A stretch of 64,000 nt of DNA from Forficula auricularia (lineage: Eukaryota > Arthropoda > Insecta > Dermaptera > Forficulidae): positions 8,365,386 through 8,429,385 of the forward strand of contig JALMQS010000055.1 in the NCBI GenBank assembly GCA_024734495.1. The letters are read 5' to 3'. Below are positions 1-11,170 of this stretch, piece by piece; within the stretch, counting starts at the first letter, position 1, and the number at the start of each line of letters is the position of its first letter. Position numbers and translations under genes: made by a program. A model generated the notes under the pieces. That model ran no database searches and was not told the DNA's origin. It saw nothing but the letters and a program-made list of their open reading frames with translations.

Positions 1-396
1 TGAGAATCAATCGCTATTTTGGTTTAGTCGTCCTCTATGTCTTCAGCAATGGTTACCAATAAAAACCGAAACGTCAAAATCCAATATAGAATGGTTATTC
101 CTCAAGTATTTGAAGTGAGACTCCAATCGCTATTTTTGGTTTAAAGTCGATTCCTCTATGTCTTCAGAAATGGTGACCAATAAAAACCGAAACGTCAAAA
201 TCCAATATAGAATGGTTATTCATCAAGTACTAGATGAGAATCAATCGCTATTTTTGGCTTAAAGTCAATTCCTCTATGTCTTCAGCAATGGTTACCAATA
301 AAAACCGAAACGTCAAAAATCCAATATAGAATGGTTATTCCTCAAGTATTTGATGAGAATCAATCGCTATTTTTGGTTTAAAGTCGATTCCTCTAT
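1..396 (+). repeat. 117-119 bp satellite, about 3.4 monomers
   Basis: Head-to-tail monomers begin near 1, 115, 235 and 353 at the string GAGAATCAATCGCTATTTTT. Each monomer contains a hairpin GGTTACC...AACC followed directly by GAAACGTC and then AAAATCCAATATAGAATGG. The last monomer is cut at about 396, where another repeat end begins. The same monomer recurs at 35441-36180. The GAAACGTC part matches the 3' half of the hammerhead-like motif found elsewhere in this window. The CTGANGA half is replaced by TTCAGCAA, so catalysis is not expected. Confidence 0.9.
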
Positions 397-480
397 GTCT
401 GCCACGCTTGCCCCGAGAGCGATTGCAATACTTTACCCATGCTTTGCATTGGATAAAGTAAAAAGAAAAATTTTTGTAGA
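397..480 (+). repeat. rep-C terminus
   Basis: GCCACGCTTGCCCCGAGAGC followed by GATTGCAATACTTTACCCAT and a tail ending in GATAAAGTAAAA is nearly identical to 36825-36887, which ends a longer copy of the same repeat. In both places it lies close to the satellite. No coding capacity was recognised. Confidence 0.7.
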
Positions 481-627
481 AAATTGTTTAATTTTATTGA
501 TGTTTTTCTTGTGTTATATTGGTATGCATGATTTGAATGTTATATTTTGTTATATTGGTACTTATGATTTAGAAGTTAAAAATTGTGATCGCTCGTGCAA
601 TTATTATTAGTTTTAAGCTGTAAACTC

Positions 628-660
628 CTGATGATGGACTAATAATCCGAAATATATTGA
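628..660 (+). ncRNA. hammerhead-like motif (isolated)
   Basis: CTGATGA, one T, then GGA...TCC as a 3-bp hairpin stem, then GAAATATATT. The layout matches the other motifs here, including the extra base before stem II. Stem II is weak and no clear U-H site follows, so this is probably a decayed copy. Confidence 0.35.
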
Positions 661-2640
661 GTTTGTATAAACCTCTTTGAGTTTTATTTCATTCACTGTG
701 AAACTACACACTCTTTACTTTATTAATTTACTTATAATTTATTAAAATTAGAAAATTCATATTATTACTTTAAAACCTCCAGGAGACGGGTTTCGTTTAA
801 TTTACCGAAAAGACCTCTCTAAGTAAGACGTTTACTATCAATGATATTAATAAATCAAGCTTTTTGTTTTATACCTCCACCCTCAAGTATAATTTTCTGT
901 GCCTATAAAATGTATTTTTAGGTATGGTCATTATTAAAAAAAATTCTTAATAAAAAAAAATTTAATTTTTATCTTCTTACCACTTACCCGGCCCGAAATT
1001 TGGCAATAGTAGCTTTTATATATTTATTTGCAGTTTCGATATTTCCGCAGATTGACTTGCTAGCCAAGAGATAGATCGGACCTTAATTTTCATATAGATT
1101 ATCAATAATTTAAATAAAAAAAAAATTTCATTCAAATTTTTTAAAATGATTAACCAAAAAATTTTCAAAAATAATAACAGCTACCTATTTAATATAAGCT
1201 AAGTATCTAGAATTACTTTTAATTATTCTAATCCTTAAAAAAGTTTATTTACTTAAATGAATAAAAAATAAGACAAAAATATATTTTTCATTTGAAGAAA
1301 TGTTTTGATTTATAATAATTTAAAAATAATATAAATATTTATAGTAGTATAACTATACATTTATATCTATGTAGATATATTTATATTTATAAAGTGATAT
1401 GAAACTCAATTTTTGATAAATATCTAATGAAATAATTCTAATTAAAATAGCAATTTTTGTATGACAAGCTCACAGACTTAATTCTTTAAAATTTCATATT
1501 ACCGTAGAGTACCTAGTATTTTCGTAAAATTAATAAATATATTTTTTCAAAGATATATACTAGTCAAAAAATTTAATAAATTATTTATTTATTTAATTCA
1601 GTAAACAATTGTTGAATCTTCATGCACTAGTTAGTAATTTTTAGAAATTATTAATAATAACATCTCATTCAAACTGAAAATATTATTTACTTGTGAAAGG
1701 GGGGATGGTCGTACAGTGATGACCAAAACTGAAAAGTGAATTAGATAATACAAAAATAAATTATTTATTTTAATTTTTTACAAAAAAATGAATAATAACC
1801 AAGTATAAATTACGGAGTTATTGGGAATAATTAACAAATAAATATAGTTTTGAATTGGATTTTAAGTAAATTTACTCCTAATAAAAGAAAAGTAAACATA
1901 TTTTTTTGATTTTTGGATTATTTACTATGAGTTTATTCACTAGGTCACTTGTTTCACGTGTAATAAATTAAGAGAAAGAGAGAGAGAGAGCTAGTTAGTT
2001 TTATAAGTGGTTATTATTGAAATTTGTATGTACATTGAAACCTTAAAAGAGAGAGAGTTTTCTCAATATATATTTATATATTTCGGGCTTTCAACCCAGG
2101 AGATTCAGAAAATAACTAACTTAACATAAGAATACAATTCTCCAAAAATTTTATTAAATTTACTCTCATTATGCAATAGATTAATATAAAAGTAGATTCT
2201 ATGTATATTTGCTTTTTATAATATACTCTTTCTTAATTAATAAGACATGTTTAATAATAAGTTAAAAAAATTAGTAAAAAAAAAAAATAATAATAATAAT
2301 CGAAGTATGTACCTCACTACTCATTGAAATTTTAAATGATATTTCGATTCAGTAGTAAATTTTTATTTGCAGACCAGCCCATTGGATTACAGTTTGAGTA
2401 GCACTTGATTAGATAACGGGAATAGAGAATAGGGGCCGGCCGGCAAATCGTGAATTTTTAATAAAAATTTAATGAAATCCTATTAGCCTACTTCTATTCA
2501 TTAATTCCGACACCCTAGCTAGGAAAATATTTGATATTCAATGAATATTTAATATTTCTATGCAGAGCCAAATATCTGGCTTAAAGAATGAAATTTCAAA
2601 TTTGTAAACATCAATTAAAAATTAGTATTATTAAAAATGT
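661..2640. other. AT-rich spacer, no gene seen
   Basis: The region is strongly AT-rich with many stops in all frames. It holds a short GA microsatellite near 1973-1990 and A/T simple repeats near 2274-2300. I recognise no protein, RNA gene or repeat shared with the rest of the window. Confidence 0.6.
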
Positions 2641-2699
2641 TTTTGCCAATTTGTTGAAATTTTATCAAAATTAAATAAAAGGGTGCGTATTCTGCTTGA

Positions 2700-3070
2700 T
2701 AAACAAATATAAATGAATAGGTATACCTTTATCTTTTATAAAAAAATAATCTTTAAACGTTTTTTAAAAGAACAAACGTTTCGGGAGAAATTCTCCCTTT
2801 ATCAAAGGAAATTTGAAAAAATAGTTGCTTCAAAAAAGGAATATATATATCAACCATATACAAATAAATATTTTGAAAATAAACAATTATACAAATTGTC
2901 TTGGAGATGAAATTATCTTGAATAAAAATAAAAATAAAAAAATTTAGAAAAAATTATTTTTCTCTAAAATTTGTTGATAAATATTAGAAAAACAGTCCAC
3001 CGACCGTTTTTAATTGAATTTTTGCTGTTTAAAATTTTGACCATTTCAAAAATTAATAATTTTCTCAATT
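2700..3070 (-). mobile_element. PLE-2 3' region fragment with hammerhead-like motif
   Basis: Read on the minus strand this matches the region downstream of the GIY-YIG relic at 40860-41140. Minus-strand 2807-2777 reads TTTGATAAA, GGGAG...CTCCC hairpin, GAAACGT. That is the hammerhead-like layout with a changed first core base and TAA in place of TGA. The flanking string CAAATAAATATTTTGAAAAT is shared with the copies near 8480, 9380 and 40920. A 65-codon open stretch at 2713-2910 is an artefact of this repeat. Confidence 0.6.
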
Positions 3071-3329
3071 CTTCTCATTATCTAAAATTCTGGGATCGAA
3101 AAAGTAGAAAAAAAAATATTTATAGTTATATAATTTAAGTATTTACATCAAATAGAATACGTACCTAGTCTTTGATTTAATCCGTATAAAATTTTTGTAG
3201 CTCGGTCAATAAGTGTATAACTGTATATAATCTTATCAAATTAGTAGGTATATCATCCATAACAATTACACCTTTTTGAAAAAGGAAGTATTTAATATGA
3301 AAGAAAGAGGATAGCAATATTTTAATTGA

Positions 3330-3560
3330 AAAGATTTTGAATTAAAATGAAAGTTTCATTTTGCCGAGAGCAGCAGAATTTATAAAGATAAACTAATGAG
3401 GTTGTCTTCTGCTTGATTTTAATTAAATAAAAAATATGTTTATATATACATACATACATTAAACATATAGGTTTATAATTTATTAGAAAGACTGATGAAG
3501 AATGTTAAACCTTCGAAACTATAGTCTCAAACAAATAAATTATATATATTACATATTTTG
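3330..3560 (+). mobile_element. PLE-1 terminal repeat with hammerhead-like motif
   Basis: It begins with TTTTGCCGAGAGCAGCAGAA and ends after a motif at 3492-3526: CTGATGA, AG...CTT, CGAAACTATAGTCTC. The same ends occur at 26385-27012, where they flank PLE coding sequence, and at 56135-56500. The stem III candidate CTATAG is self-complementary, as expected for a motif that works as a dimer. Stem II has decayed here. Confidence 0.6.
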
Positions 3561-3699
3561 AATGAATATGTTATTATTATTATTTTTTAATAAACTCCCG
3601 AAACGTTTGGAATTAAAATTATTAAAATAATTGAAGATTGTTTTTTATAAAAGATTTTATATAAATTTATATACATATTTATATTTCACATATAGGTAT

Positions 3700-4150
3700 G
3701 TATATGTTTACTTGCATCAAACAGAGGATAACCTCAGTGATTCTCTTTAGAAATTTTTGAATTTATTCTACTATAGGTACTTTATTAGTAATAAAGGTGT
3801 TGAAGCTTTTATTTTTGTGATTAATTTGATTAAAATTTGAATTTTTAGTGAAATCACACCTAATTAATTTATCCTAAAATTAGAGTAGGTGCTCATACTT
3901 GAGAACGATCGCAGAATAAGTCGATCGAAACGTCGTAGTTTTGTTGGTGTTCAATAAATAGTTATAATTAATTATGTGTGATTTCACTAAAAATTCAAAT
4001 TCTAATCAAATTAATCACAAAATAAAAGCTTCAACAGCTTCAATACTAATAAAAGTAATAAAATACCTATAGTAGAATAAATTCAAAAATTTCTAAAGAA
4101 AATCACTGAAGTTATCCTCTGATTGATGCAAATAAACATATATTTAAATT
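3700..4150. repeat. Foldback element with motif in the loop
   Basis: Left arm 3715-3860 (TTGCATCAAACAGAGGATAA, then TTTGATTAAAATTTGAATTT) is complementary to 3975-4135. The loop includes 3898-3937, where CTTGAGAA, CGATC...GATCG and AAACGTCG give a loose hammerhead-like arrangement. The outer string GCATCAA...AGAGGA is also found at the ends of PLE-1 copies, so this is probably a derivative of that family. Confidence 0.6.
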
Positions 4151-4329
4151 TTAATTTGTAAATTTAAAAAAATGAAGTATATTTTTTATTAGATGATATT
4201 TAAATTTATTATAATGGATGATATACCTATTATAGGTTGACATTTGATTATATCATTTCGAATGCAATGTTTGATTCATCAAATATTTATACTTTTCAAT
4301 TAGTGTCGAGAAATGTGAACAATTTCATT

Positions 4330-4780
4330 TTATATAATGTGTCAGATGGATGAAAGGGAACCCTTTGGTTGTGTTTTCATTTGCATTGGGATTTCATCAT
4401 GCCCTGGAGAGCGAGGGTGTAGGGATTATTTCGGGCCGGATGACGAAACACGTGGTCTTGGCCCGGCCCACGTGGTCTGTCTGTCTCACTTACCCAACGG
4501 TGTCTGGAGGGCTGGCTGGAAGCTGTCTGGAGAAGACTCACGATCAGCAAACCGGTGATAATCCATAACTTGGACGACATGGTGCAGGAAAAATGAACGG
4601 GTGTGTGTGCTGGTGATGGTGAGGGCGCTTACGCTAAGACAAGTGCTTGATAAATGGTTTGGTCTGGCAGGCCAATAGCGCTTTTATAGCATAAGCCAGG
4701 CAGGCGGGAATGCAGGAGAGGATACCAGAGAGAGGGAGGGCCATTTCTCGCAATTTCATCCGAGAGCAAAAGGAAGATGA
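4330..4780. other. GC-richer island, function unknown
   Basis: This stretch is clearly less AT-rich than its surroundings and has no internal copy elsewhere in the window. Overlapping 67-73 codon open frames exist on both strands (4337-4580), but none resembles a known protein and they overlap each other. It could be host regulatory or exonic DNA, or an unrecognised repeat. Confidence 0.4.
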
Positions 4781-5065
4781 AAAAAAAAATAAACGTGGTC
4801 ACCCTTCTCTTTAGAAGAAATACAACTTAACTCACCCTTGATTCAACGGAACACAGGCCAGTCAAAAACCCCGACATAAAAAAAAAAACGGATGGCGAAA
4901 TTAATTCATTTCTGAAAAGAGTTCTTAGTGGGAATTACCAAAGACAAGGGTCGCATCTCTCCATATAACACAGAGGTCGGGGAACTTTTTTAGCCATTAT
5001 CCCAAAATATTTTTGAGTAGGTCGCTATTACCCCTACATTCTGAAAAGCAAGATAAATGTATATT

Positions 5066-5806
5066 ATAAAAATAATTTTTAAGAAAAAATAAAAACCGAC
5101 TTCAAAAAATTAAATGCAACAAATAAAATACAGTAAAAGGTATAAAATAATTATTATCTTATTTAGTTACAACTAAACGACGAAATATTAAGATGAAATT
5201 ACTTTTTGAAGTCGGTACCAAACAAACTATATCTATAAGCGAGCGTACCCGCCAAACGTACTAAGTAAGATCCGTCGAGTGCGATTCATAAAAGGTATAT
5301 GTTTGGCACCGACTCCAAAAAGTAATTTCATGTTAATATTTCGTCGTTTAGTTGTAACTAAATAAGATAATAATTATTTTATACCTTTTAGTGTATTTTA
5401 TTTGTTGCATTTAATTTTTTGAAGTCGGTGTTTATTTTTTCTTAAAAATTATTTTTATTTTTCTCTTTTTAGTGATGTTATTAATAGTGATCATATCATC
5501 AGAACTTGACCAAATTAATATGACACCATCCCTAAGACACCCCCTGTCGGATAAAAAAAGAACCATCGAAATCGGTTCATAAACAAAGAGGTTAGGTCTA
5601 AACAAACCTAATAAAAAAGGTCTAATACCTATGAAAAAAAAAAAACGAAAAAAATGGGACCAATCGGAAGCTAGACTGGACGCAATGCAAAAAAAATTTC
5701 AAAATCGGTTAACAATTGGCGGAGATATGAGGTAACATAGGCACAAAAAAAAAAAAAAAAAATTCAGTCGAATAGAGAACCTCCTCCTTTTTTGAAGTCG
5801 GTTAAA
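5066..5806 (+). mobile_element. rep-A element (CCGACTTCAAAAAA ends), foldback 5' part
   Basis: It starts with AAAAACCGACTTCAAAAAAT and ends with TTTTTTGAAGTCGGTTAAAA. Its first half is a long foldback: 5092-5215 pairs with about 5310-5440. It then has a non-palindromic tail that includes AATAGAGAACCTCCTCC. A second copy lies at 23329-24036 and a partial arm at 42517-42620. Repeats with this terminal string are common in insect genomes. No coding frame was seen. Confidence 0.75.
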
Positions 5807-5815
5807 AAGAGAAAG

Positions 5816-6275
5816 AATTCAATCTTTAGGACAAATTCTAAGATTTTAGTAGAAATATCATTAAATTGCGATTTCAGAGGGGATTCATCCCCTCAGGAGT
5901 CGAACCTGAGAACTAACATGCTCACTGTAAAAACACATACATTTTTTTAACAGTGTAACTACAATGTCCTTCAATCTATCAGAGCATTGTACTCGTAAAC
6001 TAAATAAGATTCAAACTTGATATTAAAAGATTACTAGGTTTTTGGTCTCGAGGTTGTGAGCTAATTAACTGTCTGTCCTGAAAGCATGTTAGTTCTCAGG
6101 TCGACTCCTGAGGGGATGAATCCCCTCTGATATCGAAATTTAATAATATTTCTACTAAAATCTTAGAATTTGTCCTAAAGATTGAATTCTTTCTCTTTTA
6201 AAAAACATTGGTTAATCTGAACCCGAGCTGATTTTTTGAAAAACATTCAAACTATTTTCAAAAAAAAAAGATGCT
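5816..6275. repeat. rep-F foldback with tRNA-like segment
   Basis: Arms GAGAAAGAATTCAATCTTTA (5817) and TAAAGATTGAATTCTTTCTC (6178-6197) enclose a loop with tRNA-like pieces. One is AGTTCTCAGGTCGACTCCTG on plus near 6090, resembling a T-arm/B-box. The mirrored GGAGTCGAACCTGAG lies near 5896. Related foldbacks lie at 34685-34990 and, more loosely, around 26221-26310. Confidence 0.65.
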
Positions 6276-6554
6276 CAAATCTATAGTTTTATAAATGTAT
6301 ATTATTTATTGAATTAATTGGAATTTACATGAAAACTATCTGTAAGTAAATAAAAATTATAACATTAAAATAATTCAATACTATAATAGTTTATAAAATA
6401 GAAAATTTAAAAAAATGTCCTTATTACCCCCGATAGTTTCATTGTTACCCCATTTGGGGTAATTTACCCCGGTTCCCCGGCTGCTGATATAACATATCGT
6501 CTCCATCATTCTCAAACCACGTATCTCCATTTTAACAATTTTTGAGAAAAAAAA

Positions 6555-7330
6555 AATCAACTGGTGTGTTCACCACACGACTTACACATTTTCATTTATT
6601 TGAAGTCATCGCGACATACTAATTTACACCCCCTTTCTTTATTTCGTTTTTTTTCTAAAAAACAGTTCTAACGATTTTTTTAAAAATTAGTGTATTTATC
6701 AAGTGTCGTGATGTTGGCTAAAGTCTTGTTATAGTTCTTTTAGCCTCTAGATAGCTTAAGTTTCAAATTTCAAGGCTCTGCGACTTTCCGAAGACCTGAT
6801 ATGAACGATTAAAATATTTATTTTACGACACTCCTAATTTAAAACCCATTCCTTTAATTCAATCGGATTAAAAATTTGACACAACTATTAACTCACGACA
6901 CTTGATAAATAGACTAATTTTTAAAAAAAATCGTTAGAGCCGTTTTTGAGAAAATAAAAAAAAACGAAGTCTTTCATGTAAATTCCACTTACGTTCTTCC
7001 GATTTCAACCAAAAGCTTGAAATACTCCTTCTAGTCTATATCAAACTTAAGTTTCGAATTTCGTATCTCTGGGACTTATGGTTGCGAAACGCAGGGGGGG
7101 TACATATATACTCACTGACCAATGGATTTTGGACCCCTTTTTGGCCCCTGGGGACCACAATTTCCGGTTTTATGTCCTAAATCCGGTTTCCAACTATTAA
7201 GGGCAACGATTCCTTCTACCTAGAAGTTACAAAATGAAATTAACTTTCTTCATCTCTGAGATACAAGCTCTCAAAGAGTCAGGACCCAGACTGGCCATCG
7301 CAATACTCTCCCATTATACTCTATTGAATA
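6555..7330. repeat. rep-E interspersed repeat
   Basis: TCAACTGGTGTG...CACCACA...ATTTACACCC and the following roughly 100 bp match 50283-50640, where a MITE has inserted. The right end, ATCGCAATACTCTCCCATTA, resembles the rep-C terminus. There is no reading frame of note and the class is unknown. Confidence 0.55.
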
Positions 7331-7442
7331 TAAATGTGAAATTAAAAAAAAAATAGCGAAATTAATCCATTTCTAAAAAGAGTTCTTAGTGGGAATTACC
7401 AAAGACAAGGGTCGCATCTTTCCAGAAAACATAGGTATAGAG

Positions 7443-8367
7443 CAAGGGTTGGGAACCTGAAGCCCTGAAGCCACATGCGGCTCTTTTCTGAAATATGTGC
7501 TGCTCTTAAATTTTTAACAAAAATCTTCTGTAGTAACAGTATTTTTGAATAATCTAAGAAATTATAGATTGAGTTTAATTCAAGAAAAAATTGAATGCAA
7601 AATATTCGCCGAAATGATTAATTTTATTTTAGTTTCGTTTTCAAACAGATTACAATATTTTAGAAAAGATCAGGAGATGATGCAATTTATTATTACATCC
7701 GCTTACCATTGTGATTTAAAATTAATAGACATCAAAACTTTACCTGTGATATCTATTGCAGATCTACAAATGGAGATTCTGGAAATTCAGAATAAAAGTA
7801 TCTGAATACAAAAACTTCAGGAAATGGTAGCACAGATTGAAAAAATGAGACAACTACGGAGGAAACACCGCAGGACATTATATTTAAATGCTAGAACTCT
7901 TTTCCACAGCTAATTATTCAAATGCCAGGGATTAGCTTTTGGGATTTTGATCTTATTTGGATCCACTTACAATTGTGAACAATTTTTCTCTATAATCAAC
8001 TATATTAAAAACAAACATAGAATCAGACTAACGGATGCAAGTTTAAAAGCGTATATGCTTCTAAAATGCCCCAAGTACACTCCAAATTTGACTAAATTGT
8101 CGAATAAAATACAAGTCCAAAAATTGCATTGAATTTGAAATTAATATTAAAATAAATAATTGTTATTACATTTTCATTATTAAATAAACAATTAGAAAAA
8201 AATGTCGTTTTATTTCTTGTACCCACAAAAAACAAAATCTATATACGTTAATATGTGTTTGTAAATACTGAAATAATTAAAAAATTAAAATTACGGCTCC
8301 CTAAATTTATTTTTTGTACGTTTTTTGTCGAAATGACTCTTCGTTTCCGAAAGGTTCCCGACCCCTG
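7443..8367 (+). mobile_element. hAT element with transposase remnant
   Basis: The ends CAAGGGTTGGGAACC and GGTTCCCGACCCCTG are imperfect inverted repeats. Flanks GTATAGAG (7435-7442) and TTATAGGG (8368-8375) look like a decayed 8-bp duplication. The interior carries two transposase fragments. The element sits directly left of a PLE-2 tail. Confidence 0.8.
7545..8132 (+). pseudogene. hAT transposase C-terminal relic (GTF2IRD2/SCAND3-like)
   Basis: Two open segments lie in different frames. 7545-7805 is a helical stretch of 86 codons. 7947-8132 gives FGSTYNCEQFFSIINYIKNK followed by HRIRLTDASLKAYML. The G-S/T-Y-x-C-E-Q-x-F-S and R-x-x-L-T-D-x-x-L pattern is the hAT C-terminal dimerisation region as found in GTF2IRD2-like transposases. 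The catalytic part is missing and stops and frameshifts separate the pieces, so it is not functional. Confidence 0.75.
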
Positions 8368-8375
8368 TTATAGGG

Positions 8376-8790
8376 TTATAAAAAAACAAATACAAATATT
8401 TAAAATTTTAACATTTCGCGAGACATTCTTCCTTTATCAATCAAATTTTTTTAATTAATCTGAAAAAATAGAAAGCACTTATAAATAAATAAATATTTTG
8501 AAAACTAGACAGATTGTCTAGGACAGGGATCCCCAAACTTTTTAGAGATAGGGCCTCATGTGAACATTGAAAAATGGCCGGATATAACAAATTATACGGA
8601 AATCATATTAATAATAGGCTATTATATAGTGAACATTTTTAAATTAATTCTGCAGTAGCCGCGGGGCTGATAGAAAAGTTTCAAGGGCCGGATTTGGCCC
8701 GCGCTCCGTAGTTTGGGGACCCCTGGTCTAGGAGATGAAATTACTTTGAATAAAAATAGAAAAAAAATATATCAGTGGTGTGCGGTTCAT
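8376..8790 (-). mobile_element. PLE-2 3' region fragment, interrupted by a hAT MITE
   Basis: On the minus strand it matches 40860-41140 and 9270-9560. Around 8412-8440 the motif is degenerate: TTGATAAAG, GAAGAAT...TCTCGC, GAAATGTT. It is split at 8524-8725 by the MITE listed next. Removing that MITE with one duplication rejoins the shared string AGATTGTCTAGGAGATGAAA. Confidence 0.6.
8524..8725. mobile_element. hAT-type MITE, 202 bp
   Basis: CAGGGATCCCCAAAC...GTTTGGGGACCCCTG are terminal inverted repeats. An exact 8-bp duplication, GTCTAGGA, lies at 8516-8523 and 8726-8733. There is no coding capacity. It inserted into a PLE-2 tail and is therefore younger than that copy. Confidence 0.9.
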
Positions 8791-9026
8791 GGATGGTGTG
8801 GATGCGTCCCATCCTTAAAATTTCAAACATGTAGAGTATTTTCATAAATATCGACTTCAAAATTTCAGGACGATCTTTAAATTATTATCCGTTATTTCAA
8901 ATATTTCTATAAAAAACATTTTTTTGTTTTTAAAGTACATGGGTATATTGGTTCTCCAAATGAAATAAAATTGTTGCATAGTTTCAAGGGACAATTAAAA
9001 TGAATGATTTTTCTGTCGGACTTGCA

Positions 9027-9062
9027 CTGAAGAAGATCAGCGGTGTAGCTATCGAAACGTGT
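9027..9062 (+). ncRNA. hammerhead-like motif
   Basis: CTGAAGA, one A, a hairpin GATCAGC...GCTATC, then GAAACGTG. The stem II arms pair except for one bulged C. The motif stands just upstream of a PLE-2 fragment but does not belong to the same repeat copy. Activity is unproven. Confidence 0.45.
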
Positions 9063-9269
9063 TAAAAATTACGTTTGCCTAAAATAAAAGTTTATTTAAC
9101 AGATAACTTTATTATTTTACCTTTTTTTCAACCATACTGGCCCTTTAGCCAATTTATTGTAATAAAATACGGCCACCAAACAGGGTTTTATTTCAAATTT
9201 TCATTGAAAAAGGGAGACTTTCTTCTGAAATATCTGAATTTTTATGAATAAAATAATTTATTGAATGTT

Positions 9270-9560
9270 TTTAAATGAAACCATAAACAATTTTAGAACG
9301 TTTTGTGAGAAATTATCCCTTCATCAATGGAAAATTGGAAAAATAGTTGCTTTAAAAAGGAATAATAAAGCAATTAAAAACAAATAAATATTTTGAAAAT
9401 AAGCAATCGTACTGATTGTCTCGGTGATGAAATCACCCTGAATTCAAATAAAAAATACAAATATTTAGGAAACATTATTTTTCTTTAAAATTTTTTGATA
9501 AATATTAGAAAAACAATCCATATATGACCTTTTGTTGATTGAATTTTTGTATAGTATTTA
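9270..9560 (-). mobile_element. PLE-2 3' region fragment
   Basis: It matches 2700-3070 on the same strand. Minus-strand 9330-9293 gives CATTGATGAAGGGATAATTT then CTCACAAAACGTTC, a decayed hammerhead-like motif with GAAA changed to CAAA. It is bounded by unique AT-rich DNA. Confidence 0.55.
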
Positions 9561-9819
9561 CTAAGAAAAGCTGGATTGGTTCATATTGTCATATAGTAAG
9601 ATCGGAAATCCCTGAGACATGACCTTAAATAAAGCGCTCAAACCAACCAGGAGTTGGAGAGTGTGTGAAAGTGGGGGTGTAAAACAAGAAGGTGAGGCCT
9701 TCTCTCTAAGTTGTTATCAATTATTAAAGATTTGGAGTTTATAAATAAAATATATTTGATTTCACTCTTCTTCTACATCAATAAACACAACAATACAAAT
9801 ACATTTCAATACCACTCAA

Positions 9820-10055
9820 GGCCAGAAACAAATTTCGGAGAGGGGGGTTAGCTAACTACCGTGGGGTTAGGAGAGCATGGATATACTCCTAGGAGTAGGA
9901 GTCATGACCTTCTTGGTCCCCAGATTGCTTTTTTTTCAAAGTATTATTAATATATTAAAATTTTATTTAACGTTTTATTTATATTCTCTAAAATTTCAAT
10001 GTTTGCCTCAACATTTCGGAGGGGGTATAAAATTTCAACCCCCCCCCCCCATGAT
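9820..10055 (+). repeat. rep-G repeat
   Basis: AAGGCCAGAAACAAATTTCG, GGGGTTAG, ATACTCCTAGGAGTAGGAGT and CTCAACATTTCGG occur in the same order on the minus strand at 55137-55376. There the termini read CCAAGGCCGTAG and CTACGGCCATG, suggesting short inverted ends. The AT-rich DNA from 9563 to 9815 holds nothing I recognise. Confidence 0.6.
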
Positions 10056-10117
10056 ACCATTAAAATGTCTACTTTGAAATGTTAATTTTTTACAGTTAAT
10101 TTTGAAATCTATTTTTA

Positions 10118-11170
10118 CTTTGGTATGGTCAAGTATTGTAATAGTTCATGAAAAAAGTGGGGTTTTTTTTGCTTTTTTTTCGAAATAACTCAAAAACGGC
10201 TGAAACTATTTTGATTAAAAAAATTGAGTGACGCCATGCCATTTCGATCTACAAAAAATCTCTTATATGTAAACATCGAAAAAATTATATTTTTCGAGAT
10301 AATAGTTTTGTCATAATGTCTGTTTGTCTGTCTAATTTTTGTGGACGAGCTAGCTCAAAAACTAGAGTGAATTTCAAAACCAAACTTCACACGTAATTTT
10401 GATCCATTTTGATTAAGAGCTGATTAGATTTTGGTGCAAATCGACCCGAAATTAAAGGGGATAAGGGGGGGGGGGGGTCAAAAAATGAAAATCTAGGCCC
10501 TTAGACCAAACTCAACCAGAAGTGTATAGTAAAGTCAAGTGGATGGCCACATCAGAACGTGTCAATTTATTGTAGTTTAATATCAAGATAGTTAATGGAG
10601 AGGTGCCTATTGGGGGCGGGGGTTAAAATTGTTGCATTTTAACTTCGTATGACAAAAATAAATCAATTCTTATGACTTCAAGAAACGGTAATAAAAAGCT
10701 TTTCTAATTCTTTTGAACTGAATGAAATTGTGGGCTAATTTTCATGAAACTGGGGGAGAGGGGGAGTCATGAAGCCTGGTGGGCACCCCTGGTTAATGGC
10801 TATTTCATATGATTGACATTTTAAATTAAAAAAAAATGTTTTTTTGCTTCGTTTTTTCAAAATATCTCAAAATCGGCTGAAACTATTTTGATAAAAAAAA
10901 ATTGAGCGAAACCATGTCGTTTTAGTCTACAAAAAAGCCCTAATACATCGAAAAAATTATATTTTAATTATTTTACTATATTAATTATTTTATCCAAATG
11001 TCTCTTAGTACGTTAGTTAGTATGATAGCAAATTTTGACTACGCTCTAGGTCAAAAACTAGTGTGAATATCAAAAAGAAATTTCACATGTAGTTATGGTG
11101 CATTGGGATTAAGAGCTGATTAGATTTTGGTTTCTATTGAACCCAAAATTAAGGGGGGGGGGGGGATCTC
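10118..11170 (+). repeat. rep-B copies (two, second partial)
   Basis: A first copy runs from GGTATGGTCAAGTATTGTAA near 10123 to TGTATAGTAAAGTCAAGTGG at about 10525-10580. A partial second copy occupies about 10830-11165. Shared markers are AACGGCTGAAACTATTTTGA, GAAAAAATTATATTTTTCGA and a long G-tract. The 10600-10800 block between them (rep-H) resembles the complement of 15800-16110. No protein is encoded. Confidence 0.7.

Larger units (their letters stand above)
4971..6486. mobile_element. hAT-type DNA transposon, nonautonomous, with nested repeats
   Basis: The ends are CAGAGGTCGGGGAAC and GTTCCCCGGCTGCTG, imperfect terminal inverted repeats. An exact 8-bp target-site duplication, ATATAACA, lies at 4963-4970 and 6487-6494, as expected for hAT. 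No transposase remains. Two younger repeats fill most of the interior: rep-A (5066-5806) and rep-F (5816-6275). An 85-bp stretch around TTCTTAGTGGGAATTACCAA just left of the element recurs at 7350-7435. Confidence 0.85.

Noticed and set aside
4337..4580. Three overlapping open frames on both strands in a GC-richer block
   Set aside because: They overlap one another, lack any recognisable domain and have no splice or start context. Higher GC alone explains the lack of stops.
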